From: Gammaproteobacteria bacterium
Lineage (GTDB): Bacteria > Pseudomonadota > Gammaproteobacteria > Burkholderiales > Burkholderiaceae_B
NCBI GenBank assembly: GCA_018815245.1
Contig: JAHIXK010000014.1
Coordinates: forward strand, 18,508 to 82,507
Direction: 5' to 3'
DNA: 64,000 bases
Part shown: piece by piece, positions 50,114 to 60,854 of the stretch
Position numbering within the stretch: position 1 is the first letter of the stretch
How the letters are laid out: every line of letters starts with the position of its first letter
Position numbers and translations under genes: made by a program
The notes under the pieces: model-generated
Databases searched by the model: none
What the model was told of the DNA's origin: nothing
The model's input: the letters and a program-made list of their open reading frames with translations, nothing else

Positions 50114-52897
50114 ATGAAGCGATTACTCCTGGTTGATGGGTCGAGCTACCTGTACCGTGCCTTTCACGCCATGCCCGATCTGCGAAACCGCGCAGGCGAG
50201 CCCACTGGGGCCATATACGGCATGGTCAACATGCTTCGACGCCTGCGTGCAGATTACAACACCGACGATGTAACATCCAATTGTATCGCCTGTGTGTTCG
50301 ATGCGCCGGGCAAAACCTTTCGCGACGACATTTACCCCGAATACAAAGCCAACAGGGCTAGCATGCCGGAAGACCTGGCTGCACAAATCCCCCACATTCA
50401 CGACGTAACGCGCGCCATGGGCTGGCCAATCGTGATGGAACCCGGTATTGAAGCCGATGACGTGATTGGCACCCTGGCACAAGTGGCGCTGGAACAGGGT
50501 TTCGATGAGGTGATCGTGTCCACTGGTGACAAAGACATGGCCCAATTGGTGAACGACAAGGTTCGCCTGGTAGACACGATGAAAAACGCGGTAATGACCC
50601 GCGATGCAGTGTTCGAAAAGTTTGGCGTTTACCCCGAGCAAATTGTTGATTACCTTACCTTGGTTGGCGACACCGTGGACAACGTGCCTGGTGTGGAAAA
50701 GGTGGGCCCTAAAACTGCAGCCAAGTGGCTGGCAGAATACAAAACGCTGGATGGCGTGGTGGCCAATGCCGACAAAATTGGTGGCAAAGTGGGTGAAAAC
50801 CTGCAAAAGGCGCTGGATTGGCTGCCCACCGGTAAGTCGCTGGTTACCATCAAAATCGATTGCGAATTCGAGTTGCGCCGCCACATTGAAGAACAGCTCA
50901 AAGCAAACGCTGAAAACAAAGAAGAGTTAAAGCAACTGTTTCAGCGCTTTGAATTCAAAACATGGTTCCGCGCATTGGGCGGTGTGGCAGAAGACGAAGC
51001 TGTGGCAAAGCCAAAAGTTGAGGGCCCACCCGATGGCAGTTCCATGAGTTTGTTTGATGCGCCTACCCAAGCTGTGGATTCAATCGAAACCATTTGCGTG
51101 CAAACGCAGGCGCAGCTGGATGCACTGCTGGTAGAACTGAAAGCGGCAGCTGGCAGTAAAACACCCGTGGCTTTCGACACTGAAACTGATTCTCTCGAAC
51201 CCATGAACGCCCGAATAGTGGGCCTGTCATTTGCCACAAAACCGGGTGTGGGTTATTACATTCCGTTGACTCACCAGGATTTGACTGCCGAGCCGCAACT
51301 GCCGCTGGCAGACGTTCTGGCATTCTTGAAGCCTTGGTTTGAAGACAGCGAGTCACCTAAAATTGCACAGAATGCCAAATACGATTTCCATGTGATGGCC
51401 AATCACGATGTGTGGGTCAAAGGCCTGTTCGAGGACACCATGCTGGCCAGCTACATTCTTGAAGCCCACAAGCCGCATGGCATGGACGCCTTGGCCTTGC
51501 GCTGGTTGAACTACAACACCATCAAGTTCGAGGAAGTGGCTGGCAAGGGTGCGAATCAAATTACCTTTGATCAGGTACCGATTGACACTGCCACACGGTA
51601 CGCGGCCGAAGATGCCGAGGTGACTTTGCGCCTTGCCCACACATTGAAAGCCGAACTGGACAAAGTGCCGGAATTGGACAAGCTGTACCGCGATGTTGAG
51701 TTGCCTTTTGGTCAGGTATTGTTCGAGGTTGAACGCAATGGTGTGTTGATTGATTCCGGCAAACTTGAAGCCCAAAGTGCCGAAATTGCCGACAAGTTGA
51801 AACTGATCGAAGAGCAGGCTTTCGAATTGGCGGGTGGCAGTTTCAATTTGAATTCGCCCAAGCAAATTGGCGAATTGTTGTTCGACAAACTGGGCTTGCC
51901 TGTGGTGAAAAAAACCGCCAGCGGTGCGCCTTCTACAGATGAAGAGGTACTCAGCAAGCTGGCTGAAGATTACCCACTGCCTGCCAAGCTGCTTGAACAC
52001 CGTTCATTGGCCAAGCTGAAAAGCACCTACACCGACAAGTTGCCGCGCATGGTGAATGCCCGCACAGGGCGAGTGCACACCAATTATGCGCAAGCGGTGG
52101 CTGTAACAGGCCGCTTGGCCAGCAACGATCCCAACTTGCAGAACATTCCTGTTCGTACCGCTGAAGGCCGTCGGGTTCGTGAGGCCTTTATTGCTGCACC
52201 CGGTTGCGTGTTGGTGTCGGCCGATTATTCGCAAATCGAGTTGCGAATCATGGCCCATATTTCAGGCGATGAAGCGCTGATTCACGCTTTCAACGAAGGG
52301 CTGGACATTCACAGTGCCACCGCTTCGGAAATTTTTGGTGTGGGTTTGAATGAAGTTACATCGGACCATCGCCGTACAGCAAAAATGATCAATTTCGGTT
52401 TGATTTACGGCATGAGCGCCTTTGGTTTGGCCGGTAACCTTGGCATTACCCGCGAAGCCGCAAAGTTGTACATCGACCGTTATTTTGCGCGCTACCCTGG
52501 TGTGGCAGGGTTCATGAACAATGTGCGTGCCCAAGCCAAAGAAGACGGCTATGTGCAAACCGTGTTTGGTCGCAGGTTGTGGCTGCCCGAAATTAAAAGC
52601 CCCAACGGCCCGCGCCGCGCTGGTGCAGAAAGGGCGGCGATCAATGCGCCCATGCAGGGCACATCAGCCGATCTGATTAAAATGGCCATGGTTGAATTGT
52701 CGGCTTGGCTCAAAGCTGAAAAGTTGCAAACCAAAATGATCATGCAGGTACACGACGAAGTTATTTTTGAAGTGCCCAAGGGTGAACTCGAATTGATTCA
52801 AAAGCGTGTACCTGAAATCATGACGCAGGTGGCCAAGCTGCGAGTCCCGCTGGAAGTGGGCTGTGGCGTGGGCAACAACTGGGAAGAAGCGCATTAA
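50114..52897 (+). CDS. polA: DNA polymerase I
   Basis: MKRLLLVDGSSYLYRAFHAMPDLRN; 5' nuclease, 3'-5' exonuclease, DYSQIELRIMAHISGD, MQVHDEVIFEV. Confidence 0.98.
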   Translation: MKRLLLVDGSSYLYRAFHAMPDLRNRAGEPTGAIYGMVNMLRRLRADYNTDDVTSNCIACVFDAPGKTFRDDIYPEYKANRASMPEDLAAQIPHIHDVTRAMGWPIVMEPGIEADDVIGTLAQVALEQGFDEVIVSTGDKDMAQLVNDKVRLVDTMKNAVMTRDAVFEKFGVYPEQIVDYLTLVGDTVDNVPGVEKVGPKTAAKWLAEYKTLDGVVANADKIGGKVGENLQKALDWLPTGKSLVTIKIDCEFELRRHIEEQLKANAENKEELKQLFQRFEFKTWFRALGGVAEDEAVAKPKVEGPPDGSSMSLFDAPTQAVDSIETICVQTQAQLDALLVELKAAAGSKTPVAFDTETDSLEPMNARIVGLSFATKPGVGYYIPLTHQDLTAEPQLPLADVLAFLKPWFEDSESPKIAQNAKYDFHVMANHDVWVKGLFEDTMLASYILEAHKPHGMDALALRWLNYNTIKFEEVAGKGANQITFDQVPIDTATRYAAEDAEVTLRLAHTLKAELDKVPELDKLYRDVELPFGQVLFEVERNGVLIDSGKLEAQSAEIADKLKLIEEQAFELAGGSFNLNSPKQIGELLFDKLGLPVVKKTASGAPSTDEEVLSKLAEDYPLPAKLLEHRSLAKLKSTYTDKLPRMVNARTGRVHTNYAQAVAVTGRLASNDPNLQNIPVRTAEGRRVREAFIAAPGCVLVSADYSQIELRIMAHISGDEALIHAFNEGLDIHSATASEIFGVGLNEVTSDHRRTAKMINFGLIYGMSAFGLAGNLGITREAAKLYIDRYFARYPGVAGFMNNVRAQAKEDGYVQTVFGRRLWLPEIKSPNGPRRAGAERAAINAPMQGTSADLIKMAMVELSAWLKAEKLQTKMIMQVHDEVIFEVPKGELELIQKRVPEIMTQVAKLRVPLEVGCGVGNNWEEAH

Positions 52898-52923
52898 ATT
52901 TTCTAAATTTTTGGAGCACAGGG

Positions 52924-53829
52924 ATGAGCGACATTAAAAAAACCGAACATCAGGAACACCTTGAAGCACTGACTGGCGGTGGGAAATTGCCCATGGATCG
53001 CCGCACCTTGTTGAAAGGTTTCACCGTGGGTGGTTTTGCTGCTGCGGCTTCACCTGTGCTGGCCCAGGCCATTACCACGCCAAAAGACGGTCTTGAAGAA
53101 GGCCGTGTGTTTGTGGATGTGGGCGACGACGACATGTTTGCTTACCGCGCCTACCCAAAAGGCAAAAAGAACGCGCCAGTTATTTTGGTAGTGCCTGAAA
53201 TTTTCGGCGTGCATGCGTATTTGGAAGACGTGTGCCGACGTTTTGCCCAGGCTGGTTTTTACGCCTTGGCTCCCGAAATTTTCTTTCGCCATGCCGAGCC
53301 AGGGCAGTACGCCACAGTGGCCGCCATTTTGGAAAATGTCATTTCAAAAATGGACGACAAACAGGTCATGGCCGACCTGGACAAGTGCGTTGAATTCGCG
53401 GGCACTGAAGGCGCCGATGCGAAAAAACTTGCCGTAACAGGTTTTTGTTGGGGTGGGCGAATTACCTGGCTATATGCAGCACACCAGCCCGCCGTGAAAG
53501 CGGGTGTTGCTTGGTACGGCCGCTTGGTGGGTGCAAAAACTGAATTAACGCCTCAACACCCGTTGGATGTGGCGGCCCAATTAAAAGCCCCGGTGTTGGG
53601 TTTGTATGGTTCAGAAGACAGCTCGATCCCGCTGGACACTGTTGAGCAAATGCGAAGAGCACTGGTAGCTGCGCAAGAAAACCCCTTCAGCAGGGAAAGC
53701 AGCATCACCGTGTTCGAGAATGCCCAGCATGGTTTCCACGCTGATTATCGCCCCACCTACAATTCCACCGCGGCGAAACAGGCGTACAATCAGGCGCTAG
53801 AGTTCTTGCGGGGCAAGAACCTGATCTAA
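52924..53829 (+). CDS. Dienelactone hydrolase family protein with Tat-like signal
   Basis: MDRRTLLKGFTVGGFAAAASPVLAQ; VTGFCWGGRITWLYAA. Confidence 0.88.
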   Translation: MSDIKKTEHQEHLEALTGGGKLPMDRRTLLKGFTVGGFAAAASPVLAQAITTPKDGLEEGRVFVDVGDDDMFAYRAYPKGKKNAPVILVVPEIFGVHAYLEDVCRRFAQAGFYALAPEIFFRHAEPGQYATVAAILENVISKMDDKQVMADLDKCVEFAGTEGADAKKLAVTGFCWGGRITWLYAAHQPAVKAGVAWYGRLVGAKTELTPQHPLDVAAQLKAPVLGLYGSEDSSIPLDTVEQMRRALVAAQENPFSRESSITVFENAQHGFHADYRPTYNSTAAKQAYNQALEFLRGKNLI

Positions 53830-53847
53830 TCTCGGACCCAATCAATC

Positions 53848-54633
53848 GTGCAATCCAGTTTACCGCTTGTTCTCCTGGCCGCTGCCCTGGGCACGGCCTT
53901 GGCTATTTTTGCGTCAGCCCTGTTGACCGCGCGCCACATTGCACGTTCGCTGGAACCCATGGTCAGCGTGTCTGCAGGCGTGTTGCTTGGCGCATCGATG
54001 CTGCATTTGCTGCCTGAAGCATTGGACAAGGGGATGGACTACCACAAGCTGTTTGCCCTGCTGTTGGCTGGTTTGCTGTTCTTCTTTGTGTTGGAAAAGT
54101 TTTCGATTTTCCGCCACAGCCATCACCATGAACACGATGGGCACGACCATCACCACGGCTTTGACAAACGCGAGGCCCGGCGCGGTGGTTTGTTGATTGT
54201 GGTGGGCGATTCCATTCACAACTTTGCCGATGGCCTGCTGGTGGCCAGCGCATTTCTGGTGAATTTCGAGTTGGGTTTGGTCACCACCTTGAGCGTGGTG
54301 TTGCATGAAATTCCGCAACAAACCGGCGATTACCTGGTGCTGGTCAATGCAGGCATCGCCCGCAAAAAAGCCTTGCAGCTTATGTCAGTGGCGGGGCTGG
54401 CTGCCGTGTTGGGCGCAGGTTTGGGCTACACCCTGTTCACCGAGCTGCAAACCCTGTTGCCTTACGCCTTGGTGTTTGCAGCAGCCAGCTTCATTTATGT
54501 GGCGGTGGCCGACCTTATTCCCCAAATGCAGCAACGCGTGAAAATCAAGGAAAGTGTGGTGCAGTTGCTGTGCATTGGCGGGGGCGTTACCTTGGTCGCT
54601 ATGCTGGCCGAAATTCTTCACCACCACCACTAA
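53848..54633 (+). CDS. ZIP family metal transporter (GTG start)
   Basis: His-rich loop RHSHHHEHDGHDHHHG; GDSIHNFADGLLVASAF; LHEIPQQTGDY. Confidence 0.93.
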   Translation: MQSSLPLVLLAAALGTALAIFASALLTARHIARSLEPMVSVSAGVLLGASMLHLLPEALDKGMDYHKLFALLLAGLLFFFVLEKFSIFRHSHHHEHDGHDHHHGFDKREARRGGLLIVVGDSIHNFADGLLVASAFLVNFELGLVTTLSVVLHEIPQQTGDYLVLVNAGIARKKALQLMSVAGLAAVLGAGLGYTLFTELQTLLPYALVFAAASFIYVAVADLIPQMQQRVKIKESVVQLLCIGGGVTLVAMLAEILHHHH

Positions 54634-54650
54634 AACACCCATCACACCAA

Positions 54651-55520
54651 TTACGCACCGGCCTGTTTTCGCTGGTGTGTTGCATACGATGACAGGCTTC
54701 CACACGCGATAATCAACAGCACCCCAAACCAGGTGCTGCCAGCCGGAATGTCGCCCAGCACAACAATGCCGTAGAAAGTCGACACCAGGATCGTGCAATA
54801 TTGCAATGCCGCTGAAAGCCAGGTGGATCCGCTTCCGAACGAGCGGGTCAATGCAAGATTGCCTACACCGCCAAACAGCCCCAGTGCTGTCAGCCACAGC
54901 AAGGTCATGTTCAATTGACCGGAATTCAGCACCGTGAATTCACCAAAGCCCACCAGATAAACCAATGCGGTCACCGTGGCTGTGCCCGCAAAATACAACA
55001 CAGTTCTCCATTCGGGTTCTTTCGCTTGTCCCAGGCTTTTTAGCTGAAGGTAGGCAATTGCAGACACGGCCCCGGCGCACAGGCCAATCAAGGCCACTGG
55101 CAATTGCTCGCTTTCAAACACTGGTCGAAGCACGGCGATGACACCGGCAAAGCCGATTGCAATCGCCAGTTGTTCAAACCAGTTTCGGGTTTGACCGTAC
55201 CCAAGCCACAACATCAGGGCGATGAACAAAGGCGATGTGTACATCAAGGTGGTGGCTGTGGCCAAGGGCAGCAGCGTGGTTGCATAAAATCCGCACCACA
55301 TGGCCACAATCCCGGCAATATTTCTTCGAAGGTGAAGGTGGGCCACCGGGCTTTTCAGGCTAAGGCCCTGAAACCATGCCCAGGTTGCAATGCCCAGCAC
55401 CGGCACCAACCCCCGGAATAGAATAATTTCACCCAGTGATGCGTGGGTGGCAGCCAGTTTGATCATCAAGCCCATGGTGCCGAAGCACAAACAGGCCATT
55501 AGCATCCAGAGTGCTTGCAT
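54651..55520 (-). CDS. EamA/DMT family transporter
   Basis: 10-TM pattern; MACLCFGTMGLMIKLAATHASLGEIILFRGLV. Confidence 0.87.
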   Translation of the reverse strand: MQALWMLMACLCFGTMGLMIKLAATHASLGEIILFRGLVPVLGIATWAWFQGLSLKSPVAHLHLRRNIAGIVAMWCGFYATTLLPLATATTLMYTSPLFIALMLWLGYGQTRNWFEQLAIAIGFAGVIAVLRPVFESEQLPVALIGLCAGAVSAIAYLQLKSLGQAKEPEWRTVLYFAGTATVTALVYLVGFGEFTVLNSGQLNMTLLWLTALGLFGGVGNLALTRSFGSGSTWLSAALQYCTILVSTFYGIVVLGDIPAGSTWFGVLLIIACGSLSSYATHQRKQAGA

Positions 55521-55541
55521 GGGGCGAAAAGGTCGAGGCCG

Positions 55542-56687
55542 TTAGAATGATTTTTTCAGTTTTCCAGATTGCGTGTGGCTTGGGTGCATTTGCGCCCCGT
55601 ACCAGGCGTGAAAATGGGCCATGCCGTCTTCCATCGGGCTTTGGTAGGGACCCGCATCGTGTTCGCCGCGTTCCATCAGCACCCGTCGGCCTTCGTCCAT
55701 GCGTTCCGCAATTTCGTCGTCTTCCACGGCAGTTTCCATGTAGGCTGCTTGTTCAGCCTCCACAAATTCGCGTTCAAACAGGCGAATTTCCTCGGGGTAA
55801 TAAAACTCGACCACGTTCAGTGTTTCTTGTGGGCCTTTGGGATGCAGGGTAGACACCACCAGCACATGTGGATACCACTCCACCATGATGTTTGGGTACA
55901 TGCAAAACCAGATTGCACCGTACTTCGGTTCCACGCCATTGCTGAATTTTTTCACGGCATCGTGCCACTGCCGGTACACCGGCGTACCGGGGCGGTGCAA
56001 GCCGGCTTTCACGCCAACAGATTGCACGCTCCAGTTTTCACCGTAATACCACTGTAAATCCGAGCAGCTTACAAACTGGCCCAAACCTGGGTGGAAGGGC
56101 TCCACGTGGTAGTCCTCCAGATAAACCTCAATGAAGGTTTTCCAGTTGTAGGGCAGTACATTGCTTTTGATGGAATCCAGCTGGAATTCTGAAAAATCAA
56201 TTTCTTTCAGAAAGGGCACATTTTTAAGTTCTTCAAGCACATTGCGGCCGGAATTAAACAGCAGTCCGCGCCAGTTTTGCAACGGGTAAGTCTGTAGTTT
56301 GGTGCAGGGTTGCTGCGAAAAATGCGGCGCACCCAGCAGTTCGCCCTTCAAATCGTAGGTCCAGCGGTGCAGAGGGCACACAATATTGCTTGAGTTCCCC
56401 TGGCCTTTAAGCATGATGGCCTGGCGGTGACGGCACACGTTGGAAAGCAGTTCGATTTCCTGGTCGTTGTTCACCAGAATGCGGCCGTCGCCTTCCCAGG
56501 CAAGCGACCTCCAGTCACCGTGCGCGGGAACCCAATGGGTGTGGCCGACGTAACCCGGGCCGTCTCGATAGAGTAGTTGGATTTCATCCTTCAAAACACG
56601 TTCATCGAAATACGCTGAAACATGGGGCTGCAAGCTTGACTGTGTCACGGCGTGCGACACATTGGACAAATCACTCAAATCGGACAT
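55542..56687 (-). CDS. Rieske non-heme iron aromatic ring-hydroxylating dioxygenase alpha-subunit-like protein
   Basis: Rieske centre CRHRQAIMLKGQGNSSNIVCPLHRW; catalytic-domain EVYLEDYHVEPFHPGL. Confidence 0.9.
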   Translation of the reverse strand: MSDLSDLSNVSHAVTQSSLQPHVSAYFDERVLKDEIQLLYRDGPGYVGHTHWVPAHGDWRSLAWEGDGRILVNNDQEIELLSNVCRHRQAIMLKGQGNSSNIVCPLHRWTYDLKGELLGAPHFSQQPCTKLQTYPLQNWRGLLFNSGRNVLEELKNVPFLKEIDFSEFQLDSIKSNVLPYNWKTFIEVYLEDYHVEPFHPGLGQFVSCSDLQWYYGENWSVQSVGVKAGLHRPGTPVYRQWHDAVKKFSNGVEPKYGAIWFCMYPNIMVEWYPHVLVVSTLHPKGPQETLNVVEFYYPEEIRLFEREFVEAEQAAYMETAVEDDEIAERMDEGRRVLMERGEHDAGPYQSPMEDGMAHFHAWYGAQMHPSHTQSGKLKKSF

Positions 56688-56862
56688 GATCCCGGGGACC
56701 TCCTCCAACAGTGTCCCGGATAGGCACTGATGTAAATTAACCTGTTGAACAAAAAGAGAAAGTGGGATTGTACCCTTTAGTCTGCATTCCGGCCAAAGAC
56801 TTTTCGCCTTTGGTCAAAGTCGCAGTAAAATAGAAGACTTTGCACCAAGCACCTTAAGCCCA

Positions 56863-57123
56863 ATGAGCCCAAGCAAATCCAAAACCGCCGCCGTTCAAGC
56901 CAATCAGGCCGCCCCAGCTTCATTCGAAGAAGCCGTGGCCGAACTGGAAGCCTTGGTCAACGCCATGGATTCCCAGAACATGGGGCTGGATCAACTGCTG
57001 ACTGACTACAAACGGGGGGCGTTTTTGGTGAAGTATTGCCGCGACCGGTTAAGCCATGTGCGCAAGGAAGTTGCTGAAATTGAACAAACCCTCAACGAAC
57101 CCAATGTTGAGGGTGATCAGTGA
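56863..57123 (+). CDS. xseB: Exodeoxyribonuclease VII small subunit
   Basis: SFEEAVAELEALVNAMDSQNMGLDQLLTDYKRG; upstream of ispA-dxs. Confidence 0.95.
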   Translation: MSPSKSKTAAVQANQAAPASFEEAVAELEALVNAMDSQNMGLDQLLTDYKRGAFLVKYCRDRLSHVRKEVAEIEQTLNEPNVEGDQ

Positions 57124-57995
57124 GTACGGAGCAAACCAGAGCCGATTTTGAACGTGCACTTGCCCAAAAATTGCAGCATTTTAAAGGAGCCTCCCCTGCG
57201 CTTGATCAAGCCATGGAATACGCCCTGCTTGAAGGGGGCAAGCGTTTGCGCGCCATGTTGGTTTTCTCGGCTGGCCACGCTGTGGGCACACCACCCCATG
57301 AATTGACCGATGCCGCCTGCGCGATCGAAGCCATGCACGCGTATTCGCTGGTGCACGACGATTTGCCCAGCATGGACAACGATGTGCTTCGCCGCGGCAA
57401 GCCCACCTGCCATGTCAAGTTTGGCGAGGCTGTTGCATTGCTGGCAGGCGATGCCCTGCAAACCGCCGCATTTCAATGGCTGGCTGAATCGGATCAAGGC
57501 AGTGTGCAGGTTCGCATGCAGCAAATTGCTGCGTTGGCGCAAGCCTCGGGTTCGCAAGGCATGGCGGGCGGGCAGGCCATCGATTTGGCGCATGTCGGGA
57601 AACCAATGGATCTGGATTCGCTCCAACACATGCATGCCCGCAAAACTGGCGATTTGATCAAGGCATCCGTGCGCATGGGCTATGTCAGCAACCCGGCCTT
57701 GTCGAACGTTGAGAAAGATGGATTAGAGGCCTACGCCCATTGTTTGGGCTTGGCATATCAGGTGATAGACGACATATTAGACGTGGAATCCAGCAGCGAA
57801 GTACTCGGCAAAACATCGGGCAAGGATGCGTTGAACAACAAACCCACCATGGTGAGCTTGATGGGCCTGAACCAAGCCAGGAAATTGCTGGCCGAGTTGC
57901 GTGAACGTGCTTTGTCAGCCTGCCAGGCCATAGAGCCGCCGCGACGTGCCCCACTGGAAACCCTTGTAGAATTGATTACAAACCGGAAATCATGA
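57120..57995 (+). CDS. ispA: Farnesyl diphosphate synthase (polyprenyl synthetase)
   Basis: [50 protein letters not shown]. Confidence 0.96.
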   Translation: MSTEQTRADFERALAQKLQHFKGASPALDQAMEYALLEGGKRLRAMLVFSAGHAVGTPPHELTDAACAIEAMHAYSLVHDDLPSMDNDVLRRGKPTCHVKFGEAVALLAGDALQTAAFQWLAESDQGSVQVRMQQIAALAQASGSQGMAGGQAIDLAHVGKPMDLDSLQHMHARKTGDLIKASVRMGYVSNPALSNVEKDGLEAYAHCLGLAYQVIDDILDVESSSEVLGKTSGKDALNNKPTMVSLMGLNQARKLLAELRERALSACQAIEPPRRAPLETLVELITNRKS

Positions 57996-59911
57996 CCGAA
58001 CTGCTGAAAAAAATTGATTGCCCCGCAGACCTGCGGCGACTGGCTGAAAACCAGTTGCCCACGCTGGCCGACGAGTTGCGCAATTACATTGTTGAGCAAG
58101 TGGCCAAAACGGGCGGGCATTTGTCATCCAATCTGGGCACGGTCGAATTAACCGTGGCCTTGCACTATGTATTCAACACGCCGAACGATCGCGTGGTGTG
58201 GGATGTTGGTCACCAAACTTATCCTCACAAAATTTTGACGGGGCGGCGTGAAGCCATGCCCGGTTTGCGCCAGTACGGCGGCATTTCAGGTTTTCCGAAG
58301 CGTTCGGAATCTGAATACGATGCTTTTGGTACGGCACATTCCAGCACCTCCATTTCTGCTGCATTGGGCATGGCGGTGGCTTCCCGCAATTTGGGCGTGA
58401 ACCGAAAGCACATCGCCGTGATCGGCGACGGTTCCATGACCGCAGGCATGGCTTTTGAAGCCTTGAACAATGCTGGCGTAACGCCCGACATCGACTTGCT
58501 GGTTATTCTGAACGACAACGACATGTCCATTTCACCGCCCGTGGGGGCGCTGAACAAGTACCTGGCCAAGCTTTTGTCGGGCCGCATGTTGAACAATGTG
58601 AAGGAAGTGGGAAAAGGCATTTTGGGAGTGGCCCCGCCCTTGTACGAACTGGCGCACCGGCTTGAGGAACATGTGAAAGGCATGATGAGCCCGGCCACCT
58701 TGTTTGAAGAATTTGGTTTTAACTATTATGGCCCGATCGACGGCCATGACCTGGACGCCCTGGTGCCTACCCTGCAAAACCTTCGTGCCATGAAAGGTCC
58801 GATCTTCTTGCACGTGATCACGAAAAAGGGCGCAGGCTACAAACTGGCCGAGCAAGACCCGGTGCTGTACCACGGCCCCGGCAAATTCGACCCCAGCATT
58901 GGCATTCAAAAGTCGACCACTCCCAAGCCGCCCACTTACACCCAGATTTTCGGCAAGTGGCTGTGCGACATGGCGCAATCGGATCGCAAGCTGGTGGGCA
59001 TTACGCCTGCCATGCGGGAAGGTTCCGGCATGGTTGAGTTCGAGCGCCGCTTCCCCTCACGGTATTTTGACGTGGGAATTGCCGAGCAACACGCAGTGAC
59101 ATTTGCCGCTGGTTTGGCTTGCGAAGGCATGAAGCCGGTGGTGGCCATTTACTCCACCTTCTTGCAGCGTGCCTACGACCAGCTGATTCACGATGTCGCC
59201 TTGCAAAACCTGGATGTCACCTTTGCCTTGGATAGAGCAGGGCTGGTGGGCGCCGACGGTGCTACCCACGCAGGCAACTACGACATTGCTTACCTGCGCT
59301 GCATTCCAAACATGGTGATCGCAGCCCCTTCAAATGAAGGCGAGTGTCGCAAATTGCTGACAAGCGCTTACCACTACCCAGGCTGTGCCTCGGTGCGTTA
59401 CCCGCGGGGCATGGGCCCTGGCGTGGTGGCCGATGAATCGCTGGATATCCTTGAAATTGGCAAGGCAATTGTGCGTTATTCGCCCGATACAGTAGAGCAT
59501 AAACTTGTAATTTTGGCATTTGGCTCCATGTGTGAGCCAAGTCTTGATGCCGGCCGTGCGCTGGGTGCCACCGTGGTGGACATGCGTTGGGTCAAGCCCA
59601 TTGATGCGGAACTGTTACAAAAGTTTGCCGAGCAACGCTACAGCTTTGTGACCGTGGAAGAGGGCTGTATCATGGGTGGCGCAGGTTCTGCGGTTACAGA
59701 ACACCTGCATTCTCAAGGCTTTAATAACCAGGTATTGCAGCTCGGCTTGCCCGATGAATTCATCGACCACGGAGACCCTGTTCTTCTGCTCAAGAATCTT
59801 GGACTGGACGCCCAAGGCATACAAACGTCCATCAAGCAGCACTATGGCGAGCTCTTTGATCGCCACACCAATGTGGTACGCCATGTAGCAGGGCGCGCCG
59901 CGAACACATGA
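57992..59911 (+). CDS. dxs: 1-deoxy-D-xylulose-5-phosphate synthase
   Basis: [63 protein letters not shown]. Confidence 0.97.
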   Translation: MTELLKKIDCPADLRRLAENQLPTLADELRNYIVEQVAKTGGHLSSNLGTVELTVALHYVFNTPNDRVVWDVGHQTYPHKILTGRREAMPGLRQYGGISGFPKRSESEYDAFGTAHSSTSISAALGMAVASRNLGVNRKHIAVIGDGSMTAGMAFEALNNAGVTPDIDLLVILNDNDMSISPPVGALNKYLAKLLSGRMLNNVKEVGKGILGVAPPLYELAHRLEEHVKGMMSPATLFEEFGFNYYGPIDGHDLDALVPTLQNLRAMKGPIFLHVITKKGAGYKLAEQDPVLYHGPGKFDPSIGIQKSTTPKPPTYTQIFGKWLCDMAQSDRKLVGITPAMREGSGMVEFERRFPSRYFDVGIAEQHAVTFAAGLACEGMKPVVAIYSTFLQRAYDQLIHDVALQNLDVTFALDRAGLVGADGATHAGNYDIAYLRCIPNMVIAAPSNEGECRKLLTSAYHYPGCASVRYPRGMGPGVVADESLDILEIGKAIVRYSPDTVEHKLVILAFGSMCEPSLDAGRALGATVVDMRWVKPIDAELLQKFAEQRYSFVTVEEGCIMGGAGSAVTEHLHSQGFNNQVLQLGLPDEFIDHGDPVLLLKNLGLDAQGIQTSIKQHYGELFDRHTNVVRHVAGRAANT

Positions 59912-59918
59912 GGAAGTT

Positions 59919-60767
59919 ATGAATACACGTGACAAAGGCTTGGAGAATGCCGTGGCCACTAACCCAATAGACCAGGCCATTCCCGATGTCCAAAGCACCA
60001 TCGACACCCGCCACATTGCAATCCAATCGGTGGGTATTCGTTCTGTCAAGTATCCAGTTCTGATCGAACTTCAGGGCCAAAAGCCCATGCCCTCTGTGGC
60101 CGAGTTCGAAATGACCGTGTTTCTGCCTGCCGATCAAAAAGGCACGCACATGTCTCGTTTCATTGCATTGCTGGAAGAATCGCAGGGTAGCGTGCTGACG
60201 GTTGCAGGTTTTCGCACAATGTTGGAAGAAATGCTGCGGCGCCTGGATGCACCTTCGGGTCGCATCAAGATGGAGCTACCGTACTTCCTGTCCAAGGTTG
60301 CGCCCATCAGCGGTGTGTCCAGTTTGATGGATTACCAGTTGATCCTTGAAGGTTCTGCCACCGAACAAGTGCAAGACATTTACCTGACTGTGGTGGTGCC
60401 TGTGACCAGCCTGTGCCCATGCTCCAAGAAAATTGCAGAATACGGCGCGCACAATCAACGGTCGCATGTTACGGCTCGTGTGCAGTTGAAAGAAGATGTG
60501 GACATTGCGCAGTTCATTTCCGCGATTGAGCAGCAGGCCTCTTGTGAATTGTACGGCTTGCTTAAGCGACCCGATGAAAAGTACGTGACCGAGCGTGCCT
60601 ATGACAATCCCAAGTTTGTTGAAGACTTGGTGCGTGATGTGGCAATTGCCATGAACAAATTCAAGCAGGTGGGGCAGTACACCGTGGAAGCAGAAAATTT
60701 TGAGTCCATTCACAACCACTCGGCTTATGCGCGTATTGATCGCACGCCTGGATTAAATATCGCTTGA
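59919..60767 (+). CDS. folE2: GTP cyclohydrolase IB (FolE2)
   Basis: VGIRSVKYPV; VVVPVTSLCPCSKKIAEYGAHNQRS; VRDVAIAMN. Confidence 0.95.
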   Translation: MNTRDKGLENAVATNPIDQAIPDVQSTIDTRHIAIQSVGIRSVKYPVLIELQGQKPMPSVAEFEMTVFLPADQKGTHMSRFIALLEESQGSVLTVAGFRTMLEEMLRRLDAPSGRIKMELPYFLSKVAPISGVSSLMDYQLILEGSATEQVQDIYLTVVVPVTSLCPCSKKIAEYGAHNQRSHVTARVQLKEDVDIAQFISAIEQQASCELYGLLKRPDEKYVTERAYDNPKFVEDLVRDVAIAMNKFKQVGQYTVEAENFESIHNHSAYARIDRTPGLNIA

Positions 60768-60790
60768 TCTTCAGCACGCTGTAAGAATCA

Positions 60791-60826
60791 ACCCCGACAA
60801 TACGCATCAAAATTACATGTCGGGGT
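60791..60826. repeat. Perfect 9-bp inverted repeat (accccgaca ... tgtcggggt)
   Basis: Direct reading; 18-nt loop; in the folE2/DUF3579 gap, no T-run. Confidence 0.7.
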
Positions 60827-60854
60827 GCAAGTACACCTCAGGAGCTATTCGTTT

